A stretch of DNA of 52,350 nucleotides from an uncultured Bacilli bacterium (lineage in GTDB: Bacteria > Bacillota_I > Bacilli_A > ML615J-28 > CAG-313). Shown in pieces: positions 34,534 to 43,325 of the stretch (the stretch's first letter is position 1; every line of letters starts with the position of its first letter). A program made the translations under genes and the position numbers. The notes under the pieces are model-generated. The model did not search any database, had not been told where the DNA came from, and saw only the letters and a list, made by a program, of their open reading frames with translations. The DNA lies in NCBI GenBank assembly GCA_949879765.1, contig CATLBQ010000011.1, positions 1-52,350 of the forward strand. The letters run 5' to 3'.

Positions 34534-35745
34534 CTACAATATCCCTTTTGTTTTCTTGATATTTTCAATCAATTGAGGTACAACTTGATAAACATCTCCT
34601 ACAATACCATAATGTGATACATCAAAAATTGATGCTGATGGATCTTGATTCACTGAAACAATCAGTTGGCTCCCCGTCATACCTGCTGTATATTGGACAG
34701 CACCACTAATACCCAAATTAATAATTAATTTAGGGGCTACTGTTCTTCCACTTAAACCTACTTGAAATTTGGCATCTTTAAATCCTGCTTCAATCAATGG
34801 TCTTGTTACCGCAACGACACCACCAAGTAAATTGGCTAATTCTTCGGCCATTGCTAAATCTTCTTTTGACTTAAATGCTCTTCCACAAGCAACAATCACA
34901 TCTGCTTCTGAAATATCCGTGACTTTTTCTTTTTCCTTGATTTCAAGTGTTTCTATAGCACTTGATTTATCGAGTGAAGATGTATCCATATATACCTTTT
35001 CACCAAATGGTGTCACCTTTTCAGGCATTTTAAAAATTTTATAACGCACGGTGGACATTTGTGGACGGTGATTTGGACAAACAATTTGCGCCATAACATT
35101 ACCACCAAAAGCAGGTCGTACTTGAATTAAATCAGAGTTTTCTTTCATTCCTAAAATAGTACAATCGGCAGTCAGTCCTGTTCTAAAATGTGCTGCAACC
35201 CTTGGTGCAAAACTTCTACCAAGTGATGTTCCTCCATACAAAAGCACAGAAGGTTGAACCTTTGAAACAAAGTCTTCCACACATCTTGCATACCGTTCCA
35301 TATTGAATGTACTATATGCATCATCTTCATAGATATAAACTTTATCTACACCATATGCGAGTATTTCCTCCGCATAAGCATCATTCTTTTCTTTTGAACC
35401 AATTAGAATCGCATATACTGGATGTTGGCATACTGCAGCCAACTCTTTGGCTTTCCCAATAAGTTCGAAAGATACTGGATGGATACCATCTACGTCTACT
35501 TCAACAAATACACTCACACCAACCCATTTGCTCTTGTCAATTCGTGGTGTACTATCTTGAACGATTTCTTCTGTTACCACACCACTTGGTCCTTTTTTGG
35601 CACACAATCCACAGTTTTTACATCCTGCAGTAAAGTTCAATTGTTGATTGGTATATTCTAATCCCCCAAAAGGGCATACTTTGATTACTGCCTCAGCAGT
35701 CTCTTGGTTTACTTTTTCTTGATGAATTGTTAATTTTTTTGCCAT
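34534..35745 (-). CDS. etfA: Electron transfer flavoprotein alpha subunit with N-terminal Fe-S domain
   Basis: A 403-residue EtfA. The first 60 residues form a ferredoxin-like extension with Cys24 and CKNCGLC (Cys42, 45, 48), enough for one [4Fe-4S] cluster. Then come the ETF N-domain and the C-terminal FAD domain (GRTVAPKLIINLGISGAVQ, QDPSASIFDVSHYGIVGD). Fe-S-bearing EtfA is typical of Etf from bifurcating complexes such as LctC, rather than of plain fatty-acid-oxidation ETF. ATG 35745 is chosen: AGGTGAT, overlapping the etfB stop, lies just upstream; a GTG at 35754 is part of that site. Confidence 0.88.
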   Translation of the reverse strand: MAKKLTIHQEKVNQETAEAVIKVCPFGGLEYTNQQLNFTAGCKNCGLCAKKGPSGVVTEEIVQDSTPRIDKSKWVGVSVFVEVDVDGIHPVSFELIGKAKELAAVCQHPVYAILIGSKEKNDAYAEEILAYGVDKVYIYEDDAYSTFNMERYARCVEDFVSKVQPSVLLYGGTSLGRSFAPRVAAHFRTGLTADCTILGMKENSDLIQVRPAFGGNVMAQIVCPNHRPQMSTVRYKIFKMPEKVTPFGEKVYMDTSSLDKSSAIETLEIKEKEKVTDISEADVIVACGRAFKSKEDLAMAEELANLLGGVVAVTRPLIEAGFKDAKFQVGLSGRTVAPKLIINLGISGAVQYTAGMTGSQLIVSVNQDPSASIFDVSHYGIVGDVYQVVPQLIENIKKTKGIL

Positions 35746-35754
35746 ATCAATCAC

Positions 35755-36543
35755 CTATATATATTTCTTATCTTTTAAAATTTCTGTCAATCGGTCAACT
35801 TGTTCAGGCACAGTTCCTTCAAGTACAATTTTATCTGTATTTCTTTCTGGTGGGAACATTCTTTCTACTTGAGTAGGAGAACCTTTCAGTCCATAGTGAG
35901 TTTCATCTTGATCGATTACATCTTGGAATGTAATCATAGGTATATTGGTATTCTCCATTGTTTTTCCTCTTTTGTATGAAGGCAAACGTGGTGTAACATG
36001 TCCTTTATCTATCGTAATCAAACACGGAAACATAACTTCAAATGTCTCAATTGTTTTATCCATAGAAGCCCGAACGACAATCGATTTTTCTTTTACTTCT
36101 AAAACTTTTTCTACATATGCAATATGTGGAATACCTAAATATTCTGCCATCTCTGCACCTACTTGAGCTGTATCTCCATCTGTTGTTTGTTTTCCACAAA
36201 CAATCAAATCAAAATCACCTAATTTACGAATGCCTTGGCTAATCGTATATGCTGTAGCAACAACATCGGCACCACCAAATTTACGATCACTAATCAACAT
36301 CGCCTCATCACATCCCATCCAAAGCGATTCTTGTAATACTGCTTTTGCAGGAGGCGGTCCCATTGTAATCGTTTTGATAGTTGCACCATTTTGTTCTTTA
36401 ATGCGTAAAGCCGTTTCAATTCCATATAAATCATATGGATTCATTTTTGTATTGTTTCCATCTCGAATTAAAACACCTGTAACTGGATCAATTTTAACAT
36501 CTGATGAAGCTGGAACTTGTTTGATACATACAACAATATTCAT
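35755..36543 (-). CDS. etfB: Electron transfer flavoprotein beta subunit
   Basis: A 262-residue EtfB. MNIVVCIKQVPASSDVKID is the standard N-terminus, and CGKQTTDGDTAQVGAEMAEYLGIPH the ETF-beta signature with the nucleotide-binding DGDTAQVG. It pairs with EtfA to pass electrons between flavins; in bifurcating Etfs this subunit carries the second FAD and NAD site. AAGGAAGG precedes the ATG, 13 bases after the hydrolase gene. Confidence 0.9.
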   Translation of the reverse strand: MNIVVCIKQVPASSDVKIDPVTGVLIRDGNNTKMNPYDLYGIETALRIKEQNGATIKTITMGPPPAKAVLQESLWMGCDEAMLISDRKFGGADVVATAYTISQGIRKLGDFDLIVCGKQTTDGDTAQVGAEMAEYLGIPHIAYVEKVLEVKEKSIVVRASMDKTIETFEVMFPCLITIDKGHVTPRLPSYKRGKTMENTNIPMITFQDVIDQDETHYGLKGSPTQVERMFPPERNTDKIVLEGTVPEQVDRLTEILKDKKYI

Positions 36544-36556
36544 ATTTTTCCCTTCC

Positions 36557-37294
36557 TTATTTTAAAAATTCTGTTACCTTTTGATGGACAATCTGTCGAT
36601 AGGCTATTTTCGCATAACCATGTTCAGAACCATCAACTAAAATATATTCGCTATTTGGATATAAATCGTCATATCGTTTACTATACATCGGAGGTACTGC
36701 TTGGTCACAAGCACCTTGCATAATCAGTACTGGTTTAGTAAACGTTTCAATATCTTTATACATATCATATCCTTCAAACGATTTTTGAATAGCAATATTC
36801 ATATAATATCCTCCCATATCAATATTGCCATCTAAATTCATTTGGTTTTGTGCAAAACGCTTTTGAATAATTTCTGGAATATTTCCAGCTGGAGAAAGTA
36901 ATATCATTTTTTCTATCCGCTTTTGGACAAGCAAAGAAACTCTACTAGCAATAGCTCCACCCATTGAAAAGCCAAGCAAAATAATTGGTTTGCATTGATT
37001 CAATTGGTAGGCCTCTTCGATGATGGCTAGTCCATCATCTATTTCAGTGAATAACGTATAGTCCGCAAAATCACCATCGCTTTCTCCATTCCCCATAAAA
37101 TCATAACGCAAAGTAGCCATATGCTGCTCTACTAATGTTTTCGTCAATTGCTTAAATAAATAGCCATGCTCATTTTTATGTCCAGTAAAACCATGAAACA
37201 TGACAACGATTGTTTTGTACCCATCATCTGGTTTCGAAAACAAACCTCTTAGAGTGTATCCGTTGACTTTTAATGCTTTTTGTTCAATTATCAT
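36557..37294 (-). CDS. Alpha/beta hydrolase
   Basis: A 245-residue alpha/beta hydrolase. Oxyanion strand VVMFHGFTGHKNEHG is near residue 30, the nucleophile elbow GFSMGG near 105, the acid in MQGACDQAVPP and the His in DGSEHGYAK. The cinnamoyl-esterase/Est1E-like group has this layout. Its ATG overlaps the murQ stop (ATGA), so it is translated with the muropeptide genes. A role in removing ester groups (for example O-acetyl) from amino sugars is possible but unproven. Confidence 0.85.
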   Translation of the reverse strand: MIIEQKALKVNGYTLRGLFSKPDDGYKTIVVMFHGFTGHKNEHGYLFKQLTKTLVEQHMATLRYDFMGNGESDGDFADYTLFTEIDDGLAIIEEAYQLNQCKPIILLGFSMGGAIASRVSLLVQKRIEKMILLSPAGNIPEIIQKRFAQNQMNLDGNIDMGGYYMNIAIQKSFEGYDMYKDIETFTKPVLIMQGACDQAVPPMYSKRYDDLYPNSEYILVDGSEHGYAKIAYRQIVHQKVTEFLK

Positions 37295-38214
37295 TTTTGA
37301 TGTCCTCTTTGTTCTACAGAAGAAATTGCCCTTCGAATATTTCCGTTATTTTCAAATAATAACTGTCGTATTTCCTCTTCATTTTCAATATTTGTCAGAT
37401 AAGATAGAATCACACCTTTAACACTTTGATAGCGATTCAAAGCCTCTTTTGCTTTTGATTCATCATATCCTGTTACTTCCTTTATCATAGATAACAGTCT
37501 TGCAACTAATTTTTGATTGGTAGGCTGTAAATCCACCATCAAGTTTTCATATACTTTGCCTAACCGAATCATTGAACTGGTTGTAATCATATTACAAATT
37601 AATTTTTGAGCTGTTCCTGACTTCATTCTTGTAGAACCTGTTATGGGTTCTGGTCCCGTAATTGCCTCAATGGGATAATCCACAATATTTGCTAACTTGC
37701 TTTTTGAAGCGGTCGTGATACAACCTGTTTTACAACCTATTTGTTTGGCATAACGCACACCTGATATGACATATGGCGTTCTTCCACTTGCTGCAATACC
37801 CACAACAAAATCATTTGGCGTAATTCGTATACTATCTAAATCTAATTTAGATAGTTCTTCAGAATCTTCTGCCCCTTCTACAGCATGAATTAAAGCCTCT
37901 TTTCCGCCCGCAATCAATCCTATCACCATATTCTCATCTACACCATATGTAGGAGGACATTCTGATGCATCTAAAACACCTAATCTACCAGACGTCCCTG
38001 CCCCCATATAAATCAATCTTCCGCCACACTGGAAAGTGGGCACTAGTGCATCAACTAAATTGGCAATCTGCGGAATGGCTTGTTCTATGACAAAAGGAAT
38101 TGTTTTGTCTTCATTGTTGATTTTCTTTAGTATTTCTTTTGTTGAAACTTGATCGATATCCATTGTATTTGGATTTCTTGTTTCGGTTGTGATTTGTTTT
38201 AAATTTACTTGCAT
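37291..38214 (-). CDS. murQ: N-acetylmuramic acid 6-phosphate etherase
   Basis: A 307-residue SIS-domain protein of normal MurQ size. TETRNPNTMDIDQVST is near the start, IYMGAGTSGRLGVLDASECPPTYG (about 68-91) the SIS core, and ITGPEPITGSTRMKSGTAQK the catalytic region. It cleaves the lactyl ether of MurNAc-6-phosphate to GlcNAc-6-phosphate and D-lactate in the cytoplasm. It overlaps anmK by 10 bases at the start and the hydrolase by 4 at the end. AAGGAGAAGAT, inside the end of anmK, is the ribosome-binding site. Confidence 0.95.
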   Translation of the reverse strand: MQVNLKQITTETRNPNTMDIDQVSTKEILKKINNEDKTIPFVIEQAIPQIANLVDALVPTFQCGGRLIYMGAGTSGRLGVLDASECPPTYGVDENMVIGLIAGGKEALIHAVEGAEDSEELSKLDLDSIRITPNDFVVGIAASGRTPYVISGVRYAKQIGCKTGCITTASKSKLANIVDYPIEAITGPEPITGSTRMKSGTAQKLICNMITTSSMIRLGKVYENLMVDLQPTNQKLVARLLSMIKEVTGYDESKAKEALNRYQSVKGVILSYLTNIENEEEIRQLLFENNGNIRRAISSVEQRGHQK

Positions 38215-39347
38215 ATCTTCTCCTTACAAGGTGGATAAGTAATATTTCCTAAGACAACAGACTGCTTTGCACCAGTCACACTTTTCACATTTGAAGGTTT
38301 CTGTAATACCGTCATATGACCAAGAATAGCAAATCCAAATGCTTCATATGCATCTGTCCTATCTTCCACGATGACAGGTATACCTAATTTTTGTTTTAAT
38401 AAATTTAGAATAAATTCATTATGTGCCCCACCCCCTGAAACAATTAATTCATCAATGGGTCCTAAAAAACGCTGATATTGATCTATGATGGAATATGCGG
38501 TAAAGGCTGTAAGCGTTGCAATGATGTCTTGATTCCTCTGATCTAATTTTCTCATTTTTTCTATAACCTCATTGAGATAGGCATCATTGTATTTTTCTCT
38601 TCCTGTGCTTTTAGGGTAGCATTCTTGAAAATAGGCATCATTCAACAATTCTTGCAATATGCCTTGATGAATCATTCCACTTTTGGCAATTTTACCTCCA
38701 CAATCAAAAGGAAGTTGATATAGTTTTTGCATTGCCGCATCAATCAGCATATTTCCAGGACCTGTATCAAAAGCAATCACATCCTCTAGCGTTCCATTTC
38801 GTTTCAAGTAACATACATTGCCAATTCCACCAATATTTTGTAGAGCAATATGTTTTGTTTTACTTTGATAAAGTAGATAATTGACAAATGGAATCAGTGG
38901 TGCTCCACTTCCTCCTGCTGCCATATCCATTGTTCTAAAATTACTAATTACCATTTTATTAAAACGATAAGCCAAAATGCTTGGATCACCAATTTGTAGC
39001 GTAGATGAAGCATACCCATCCATATGATTAGGATTATGCCAAATGGTCTGACCATGCATTGAAATATAAGAGACGTCTTCCATATTCAAATGATATTCTT
39101 GAGCAAAGTCTGAAAGAGCCTCCGCATAAGCCTCACTGATTTCTACATTTAAACTACAAATTTTTTGTACATTAGAGGTTGATAAGTTGCTAACCTCTTG
39201 AATGTTGTGAACCAATTTTTGGGTATATGGGTATGTATGAAAAGCAAGAATTGTATAGTCAAACATTTCACCTTGTTCAACTATATCGACTAAACAAATA
39301 TCTATACCATCCAATGATGTTCCACTCATTATTCCAATTGATTTCAT
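38205..39347 (-). CDS. anmK: 1,6-anhydro-N-acetylmuramic acid kinase
   Basis: A 380-residue ASKHA-fold kinase. GIMSGTSLDGIDICLVD is the N-terminal phosphate loop, then SMHGQTIWHNP, DTGPGNMLIDAAM and VSGGGAHNEFILN. AnmK opens the anhydro ring while phosphorylating, giving MurNAc-6-phosphate for MurQ. AnhydroMurNAc comes from lytic transglycosylases, so this cell can use products of its own or foreign transglycosylases. It starts 2 bases after the BadF-type kinase gene. Confidence 0.93.
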   Translation of the reverse strand: MKSIGIMSGTSLDGIDICLVDIVEQGEMFDYTILAFHTYPYTQKLVHNIQEVSNLSTSNVQKICSLNVEISEAYAEALSDFAQEYHLNMEDVSYISMHGQTIWHNPNHMDGYASSTLQIGDPSILAYRFNKMVISNFRTMDMAAGGSGAPLIPFVNYLLYQSKTKHIALQNIGGIGNVCYLKRNGTLEDVIAFDTGPGNMLIDAAMQKLYQLPFDCGGKIAKSGMIHQGILQELLNDAYFQECYPKSTGREKYNDAYLNEVIEKMRKLDQRNQDIIATLTAFTAYSIIDQYQRFLGPIDELIVSGGGAHNEFILNLLKQKLGIPVIVEDRTDAYEAFGFAILGHMTVLQKPSNVKSVTGAKQSVVLGNITYPPCKEKICK

Positions 39348-39349
39348 TT

Positions 39350-40276
39350 TTATCCCATCCTATTCTGTTTCATATGACGACACGCTCTTTTATAAACGCC
39401 AATCATTTGGTCGCTTGTGTTCTCCTCAAATGTTAGTTCAATCTTTTTTTGTTTAACATAGTCATGAATTCCTTTTATAATATATTCGCCTTCATGTTCT
39501 AAAAATCCACCACGCAATCCAATTTTGGTTTTGGGTGGCATAGATAGCCATTGCATTAAATGTTCAATTTGCTTTCCTAATGATATTCCTTGCATATATA
39601 GTAATGTCTTCGCATGCAAATCACCTTTTTGTGCACAAGATTTGATATATACACTCCATTTGGCAATGTCATCTTTTGTATGTTGATAGAACAAATGATT
39701 CAAATCTCTGATTTCTCTAAAACCTAGTGTTTCTAAAAAACCTTTTTCTAATGAATCTAATTCCTTTCTAGATTCATATTTATCAATCATCTCAATTGCT
39801 AAGTCATGAACAATAGCATATGCACTTCCAGATTCCCTAATCAAATGTCCCCAACCACCAATCAAATGGCTTTTTCCATTGTGTTCACCATATATAGCAA
39901 CACCAGTTCCTGATATGACTACTATTCCACTTGCATCCTCTTCTTCTATAACTGAATATAATGCTGTTACAGTATCACTCGTAATTTCACATTGTGTCTG
40001 ATACTTTGTTGCAAAAAAATCATCAATTTCTCTATGAGATGATAGTGCACTAATACCAGAAACCCCCATTTCGATATACTCAATCTCTATTTGTTCTGTA
40101 GATAATTTAGACAATGTCAATTCAATGGTATCATCAATATGCTTATACCATTGGTGTACATCTACAGCAGGAGAACCAGATTGACCAACTCCTTTTGTAA
40201 GTAGTCTCCCTTTTTGATCAAAAATGGCAACTTTGGTTGTGCTGCCACCCGCATCTACACATATACATACTTTCAT
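39350..40276 (-). CDS. N-acetylglucosamine/N-acetylmuramic acid kinase (BadF/BadG type)
   Basis: A 308-residue BadF/BadG/BcrA-type ATPase. ICVDAGGSTTKVAIFD is at residues 4-19, VVISGTGVAIYG near 125 and IGGWGHLIRESGSAYAI near 140, the pattern of bacterial NagK/MurK kinases. By family it phosphorylates GlcNAc and/or MurNAc at O6. Clostridial MurK uses both sugars, which would fit a cluster without a visible MurNAc PTS. It starts 3 bases after mupG. The final C-terminal residues are basic and His-rich (RACRHMKQNRMG). Confidence 0.85.
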   Translation of the reverse strand: MKVCICVDAGGSTTKVAIFDQKGRLLTKGVGQSGSPAVDVHQWYKHIDDTIELTLSKLSTEQIEIEYIEMGVSGISALSSHREIDDFFATKYQTQCEITSDTVTALYSVIEEEDASGIVVISGTGVAIYGEHNGKSHLIGGWGHLIRESGSAYAIVHDLAIEMIDKYESRKELDSLEKGFLETLGFREIRDLNHLFYQHTKDDIAKWSVYIKSCAQKGDLHAKTLLYMQGISLGKQIEHLMQWLSMPPKTKIGLRGGFLEHEGEYIIKGIHDYVKQKKIELTFEENTSDQMIGVYKRACRHMKQNRMG

Positions 40277-40279
40277 ATC

Positions 40280-41320
40280 TTACCTATCACTTATGATAAA
40301 TGCAAATGGCTTCTGTTTTTGAATTTCATCTAAAATGATGGGACTCATCTCTATATGCCCCACTACGTTAACTCGTTCATCTTTTGGCAAAGGTTGAAGA
40401 ACTAGATTGATTTCCCCTCGATAACGAAGAAAATCTTGGTTATCAATGGTAATATCTCCCCTCTTTCTATCTATCGTTTGGAAAGGAGGGAATGACATAC
40501 AATTCCCGTGAGCAGAAATACGCAGTAGTCTATCATTAAAATCAGGACGAATCCGGTATACCCCTTTTAAATAATCTCGATAAAGCACAGGTAATTCTGT
40601 ATTCAACTGAATGGGAAGTAAAATCGTTTCAATTTGGTGCAGAATTAGTTGCTTTAATTCTTTATCGCTTGCATAAGCATCTCCAAAATAAATTTCATCT
40701 ATTCCAATGGCTTTCAATTCTTCAATGGCACTATCTAAAGAACAAAAACGATGATCTTCTATACTTGGTAATCCTTGATATAATGGAGGTCTGTGCCCTA
40801 CTTTTGAGGGAAGAAACGCTCCAACTGATATTCCATATTGATGATAATATGCAGTTCGTTCTTTACAAAATGGTAAGCTATGTCCTGTATAAGGTTTAGG
40901 ATAATAATTGAAACTCACTCGAACTCTTTTGGGATTTAATCCTTTTTCCATAAGGTCTTCAAACCTACGATTAGAAAGCGTTGATGCATTGAGTTCAATG
41001 AAAAAAGGAGCATTTTGCGATAATTGAACAATGTCATCATCCGTAAATCCATAATCCAATCGTAAGGCATATAAATTTTCTAAATGGTCCATTTTGTCAT
41101 ATGCAGGTTTTGAAATATCTAAAGATAATTTCATTCCCAATTGATTCGCTTTTTCCAAGCACACTTGTAAGTCCTGATAGCTTCTATTGGCTTCTTGGAT
41201 ATGTGCTGAAGAAAAAAGCATTTCTATTCCATTCTCTTTAGCTCTTTCTATATAAGCCAAATTATCTTCTAAATTATAATCTTTCAATCCATTAAAAATG
41301 GAGATGCCCGCCTTGTACAT
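40280..41320 (-). CDS. mupG: 6-phospho-N-acetylmuramidase MupG-like (DUF871)
   Basis: A 346-residue DUF871 protein: an N-terminal TIM-barrel-like domain (MYKAGISIFNGLKDYNLED, FSSAHIQEAN, VRVSFNYYPKPYTGHS) and a C-terminal beta domain from about 235. MupG of Staphylococcus aureus hydrolyses MurNAc-6-phosphate-beta-1,4-GlcNAc in the cytoplasm. Its presence implies that a phosphorylated disaccharide is made here, either by an unseen PTS or by one of the kinases. It lies 11 bases after namZ. Confidence 0.85.
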   Translation of the reverse strand: MYKAGISIFNGLKDYNLEDNLAYIERAKENGIEMLFSSAHIQEANRSYQDLQVCLEKANQLGMKLSLDISKPAYDKMDHLENLYALRLDYGFTDDDIVQLSQNAPFFIELNASTLSNRRFEDLMEKGLNPKRVRVSFNYYPKPYTGHSLPFCKERTAYYHQYGISVGAFLPSKVGHRPPLYQGLPSIEDHRFCSLDSAIEELKAIGIDEIYFGDAYASDKELKQLILHQIETILLPIQLNTELPVLYRDYLKGVYRIRPDFNDRLLRISAHGNCMSFPPFQTIDRKRGDITIDNQDFLRYRGEINLVLQPLPKDERVNVVGHIEMSPIILDEIQKQKPFAFIISDR

Positions 41321-41331
41321 AAAATCCCTGC

Positions 41332-42498
41332 TTAAAATGAATAAATATAATATTTTTGGCCCAAAGCTTTAAAAGCTTTCGAATCGTTTTCAAGACGACG
41401 AATTTGTTCATCTAGTGGTACGCTATTTTCAATAATATCATCCGTACCTGCTTCAAACTGAAATAATCCAGGTCGTCCTTCCACATATGGTTTATTAATT
41501 TGAAAATATTGTGGATAAGTAGTACGAATGTGATATAACATAGTCCAACTTGTTTTCACTGCTTCAAATGTATTGCGATCTGTAATATGTACATAAACTC
41601 CACCACACAATTCCCCTACATATTTTGAAAAAGTAGGCGTAAAATATTGTGGTCTAAAATACACTCCAGGTAATTGATAACTATTCAATTCTTTTGCCAA
41701 TTTCTCGGATTTCAACCATGGTGCACCAATGAGTTCAAATGGGGTTGTTGTTCCTCTTCCTTCTGCTACATTTGTTCCTTCGAAAATACATGTTGCATTA
41801 TACACATATGCGGTTTGAACGGTTGGAAGATTAGGGGTAGGAATAACCCATGGTAAACCTGTATCCTCAAAATCCATATTTCTTGTATAATTCTTCATAG
41901 GAATAACGGTTAATCTACAATGTATCCCATATTCTTCATTGAACAATTGAGCCAGTTCTCCCATTGTCATGCCATGGCGTTGTGCAATTGGATAATATCC
42001 AACAAATGAGCGGTATTTCTCAATATTAATGGTATTGCCTTCCACCTTTGCGCAATTGATTGGATTTGGTCTGTCAAAGACAACAAATTCTTTATCATAT
42101 TCTGCACATGCTTGCATACAATACGCCATTGTATAAATGAAAGTATAATATCTTGATCCACAATCTTGAATGTCAATAGACATAATGTCTACTTTATCCA
42201 TTACTTCTTTAGATGGTTTTTTCGATGCACCATAGAGACTATATACAGTAATGCCTGTTTCTTCATCCACATAAGTTTCTAAATGTTGTCCAGCTTGAAT
42301 GCTTGCTCGAACTCCATGTTCTGGTGAAAATAAGCCTACTAAATTGGTCTTTTCTTGCAAAATATCGATTGAAGATGTAAAATTTCCATCAATGCCAGTT
42401 GGATTGGTAATCAATCCAACTCGTTTTCCAACAAATATATCTTTAAATTCATCAATTCTTTCAATTCCTAAAATGGTTCTTTTCTTTTGACTATTCAT
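41332..42498 (-). CDS. namZ: Exo-beta-N-acetylmuramidase NamZ (DUF1343), cytoplasmic form
   Basis: A 388-residue DUF1343 protein. VGLITNPTGID, LFSPEHGVRASIQAG (near residue 55), DIQDCGSRYYTF, FDRPNPI and FEGTNVAEGRGT are family hallmarks. NamZ of Bacillus subtilis (YbbC) removes terminal MurNAc from muropeptides and is secreted; this copy begins MNSQKKRTILGIERID with no signal peptide, so it should act inside the cell. Its ATG overlaps the yesL stop by 8 bases (ATGAATAG). Confidence 0.9.
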   Translation of the reverse strand: MNSQKKRTILGIERIDEFKDIFVGKRVGLITNPTGIDGNFTSSIDILQEKTNLVGLFSPEHGVRASIQAGQHLETYVDEETGITVYSLYGASKKPSKEVMDKVDIMSIDIQDCGSRYYTFIYTMAYCMQACAEYDKEFVVFDRPNPINCAKVEGNTINIEKYRSFVGYYPIAQRHGMTMGELAQLFNEEYGIHCRLTVIPMKNYTRNMDFEDTGLPWVIPTPNLPTVQTAYVYNATCIFEGTNVAEGRGTTTPFELIGAPWLKSEKLAKELNSYQLPGVYFRPQYFTPTFSKYVGELCGGVYVHITDRNTFEAVKTSWTMLYHIRTTYPQYFQINKPYVEGRPGLFQFEAGTDDIIENSVPLDEQIRRLENDSKAFKALGQKYYIYSF

Positions 42499-43186
42499 CT
42501 TCTAACTCCTCCTCGATTTTTTTTGATATTTTATCGAAATCAACTGTTTCAAATTGATAATATATTGGTCTTGTTGCTTTAGTGATTAAAAATATCGGTA
42601 GTGAAATGCCAATAATCATCCATACAGCAAGTAATCCTGGTATAGCAATACACATCATTAATGAACCTACAATAACGCCAAAAGTAATCATCATTGCTAT
42701 GGTTGTAAGTATATAGCGAAATGCCATATAAAAGGATGTCTTTACAATGTCAATTATCCGTAGTTTGGGTAATATGATTATCAAATATGGAATATGTACA
42801 ACTGAAAATAAAAAGATAATCAAGCATACAACCATTGCCACAAATCCCGCTTGTGCAATCCATTCCATCGAACTTTGATAAAATTCTTGAAAAATCCAAA
42901 AAAAGAAAGCATAAATGATGATTGTAAAAATGAGTAATAAACCTATTCCTAGCAAAAATGATTTTACAAAATATTGTTTTACATTTCTAAAATATGCCCC
43001 AATAATATTCCCTTTATTTAAATCATTACGAATGGTTGCAATACATGCAACAAGCATAGGAAATATTGTAATAATCGGTATAGATAAAATAATAGTTGAA
43101 AAGTTGATGACTAATAATTTATATAACAAATCAAAAAAGCCAGTCGTTTTTGATGAATATTTCTTATCGCTGTCTTCTATTCTCAT
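42491..43186 (-). CDS. yesL: YesL/DUF624 membrane protein
   Basis: A 231-residue protein with about five membrane helices (from about 20 on) and the DUF624 pattern, including the amphipathic ending FETVDFDKISKKIEEE. DUF624 proteins are regularly encoded with carbohydrate ABC transporters, though their role is not established. I start it at ATG 43186, 6 bases after AGGAGG; an upstream frame to 43303 would cross the terminator of the preceding gene and is rejected. It is the first gene of the ten-gene run. Confidence 0.85.
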   Translation of the reverse strand: MRIEDSDKKYSSKTTGFFDLLYKLLVINFSTIILSIPIITIFPMLVACIATIRNDLNKGNIIGAYFRNVKQYFVKSFLLGIGLLLIFTIIIYAFFFWIFQEFYQSSMEWIAQAGFVAMVVCLIIFLFSVVHIPYLIIILPKLRIIDIVKTSFYMAFRYILTTIAMMITFGVIVGSLMMCIAIPGLLAVWMIIGISLPIFLITKATRPIYYQFETVDFDKISKKIEEELEDE

Positions 43187-43202
43187 GTTCATCCTCCTTT
43201 TT

Positions 43203-43240
43203 CGTAAGCGCTCACATTTTATTATATATATATTATAACA
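43203..43240 (-). promoter_or_regulatory. Promoter and LacI/CcpA-type operator of the muropeptide/lactate operon
   Basis: Minus strand: extended -10 TGT-TATAAT (TATAAT at 43232-43237; no good -35). The operator TGTGAGCGCTTACG (43203-43216) lies downstream of the expected start and just before the yesL ribosome-binding site. A repressor bound here would act as a roadblock or cover the start. Confidence 0.65.
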
Positions 43241-43278
43241 TAAAATCCTTTTTTCGTGTTGCATAAAGAAAAGAAAAA

Positions 43279-43303
43279 GTGATTCACTATTATAGTGAAT
43301 CAC
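43279..43303 (-). terminator. Terminator of the sugar-binding lipoprotein unit
   Basis: Perfect 11-base stem GTGATTCACTA/TAGTGAATCAC (43279-43289 / 43293-43303), loop TTA, T-rich tail on the minus strand. It separates the binding-protein unit from the yesL operon. Confidence 0.9.
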
Positions 43304-43325
43304 CTTTTTTTAATTTAAATAGGCC

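Noticed and set aside
36230-36565. 111-codon plus-strand frame
   Set aside because: It is antisense to etfB with no start signal or domain.
43187-43303. N-terminal extension of the YesL protein
   Set aside because: It would begin inside the terminator stem of the preceding gene and cross the promoter and operator; AGGAGG fits ATG 43186.
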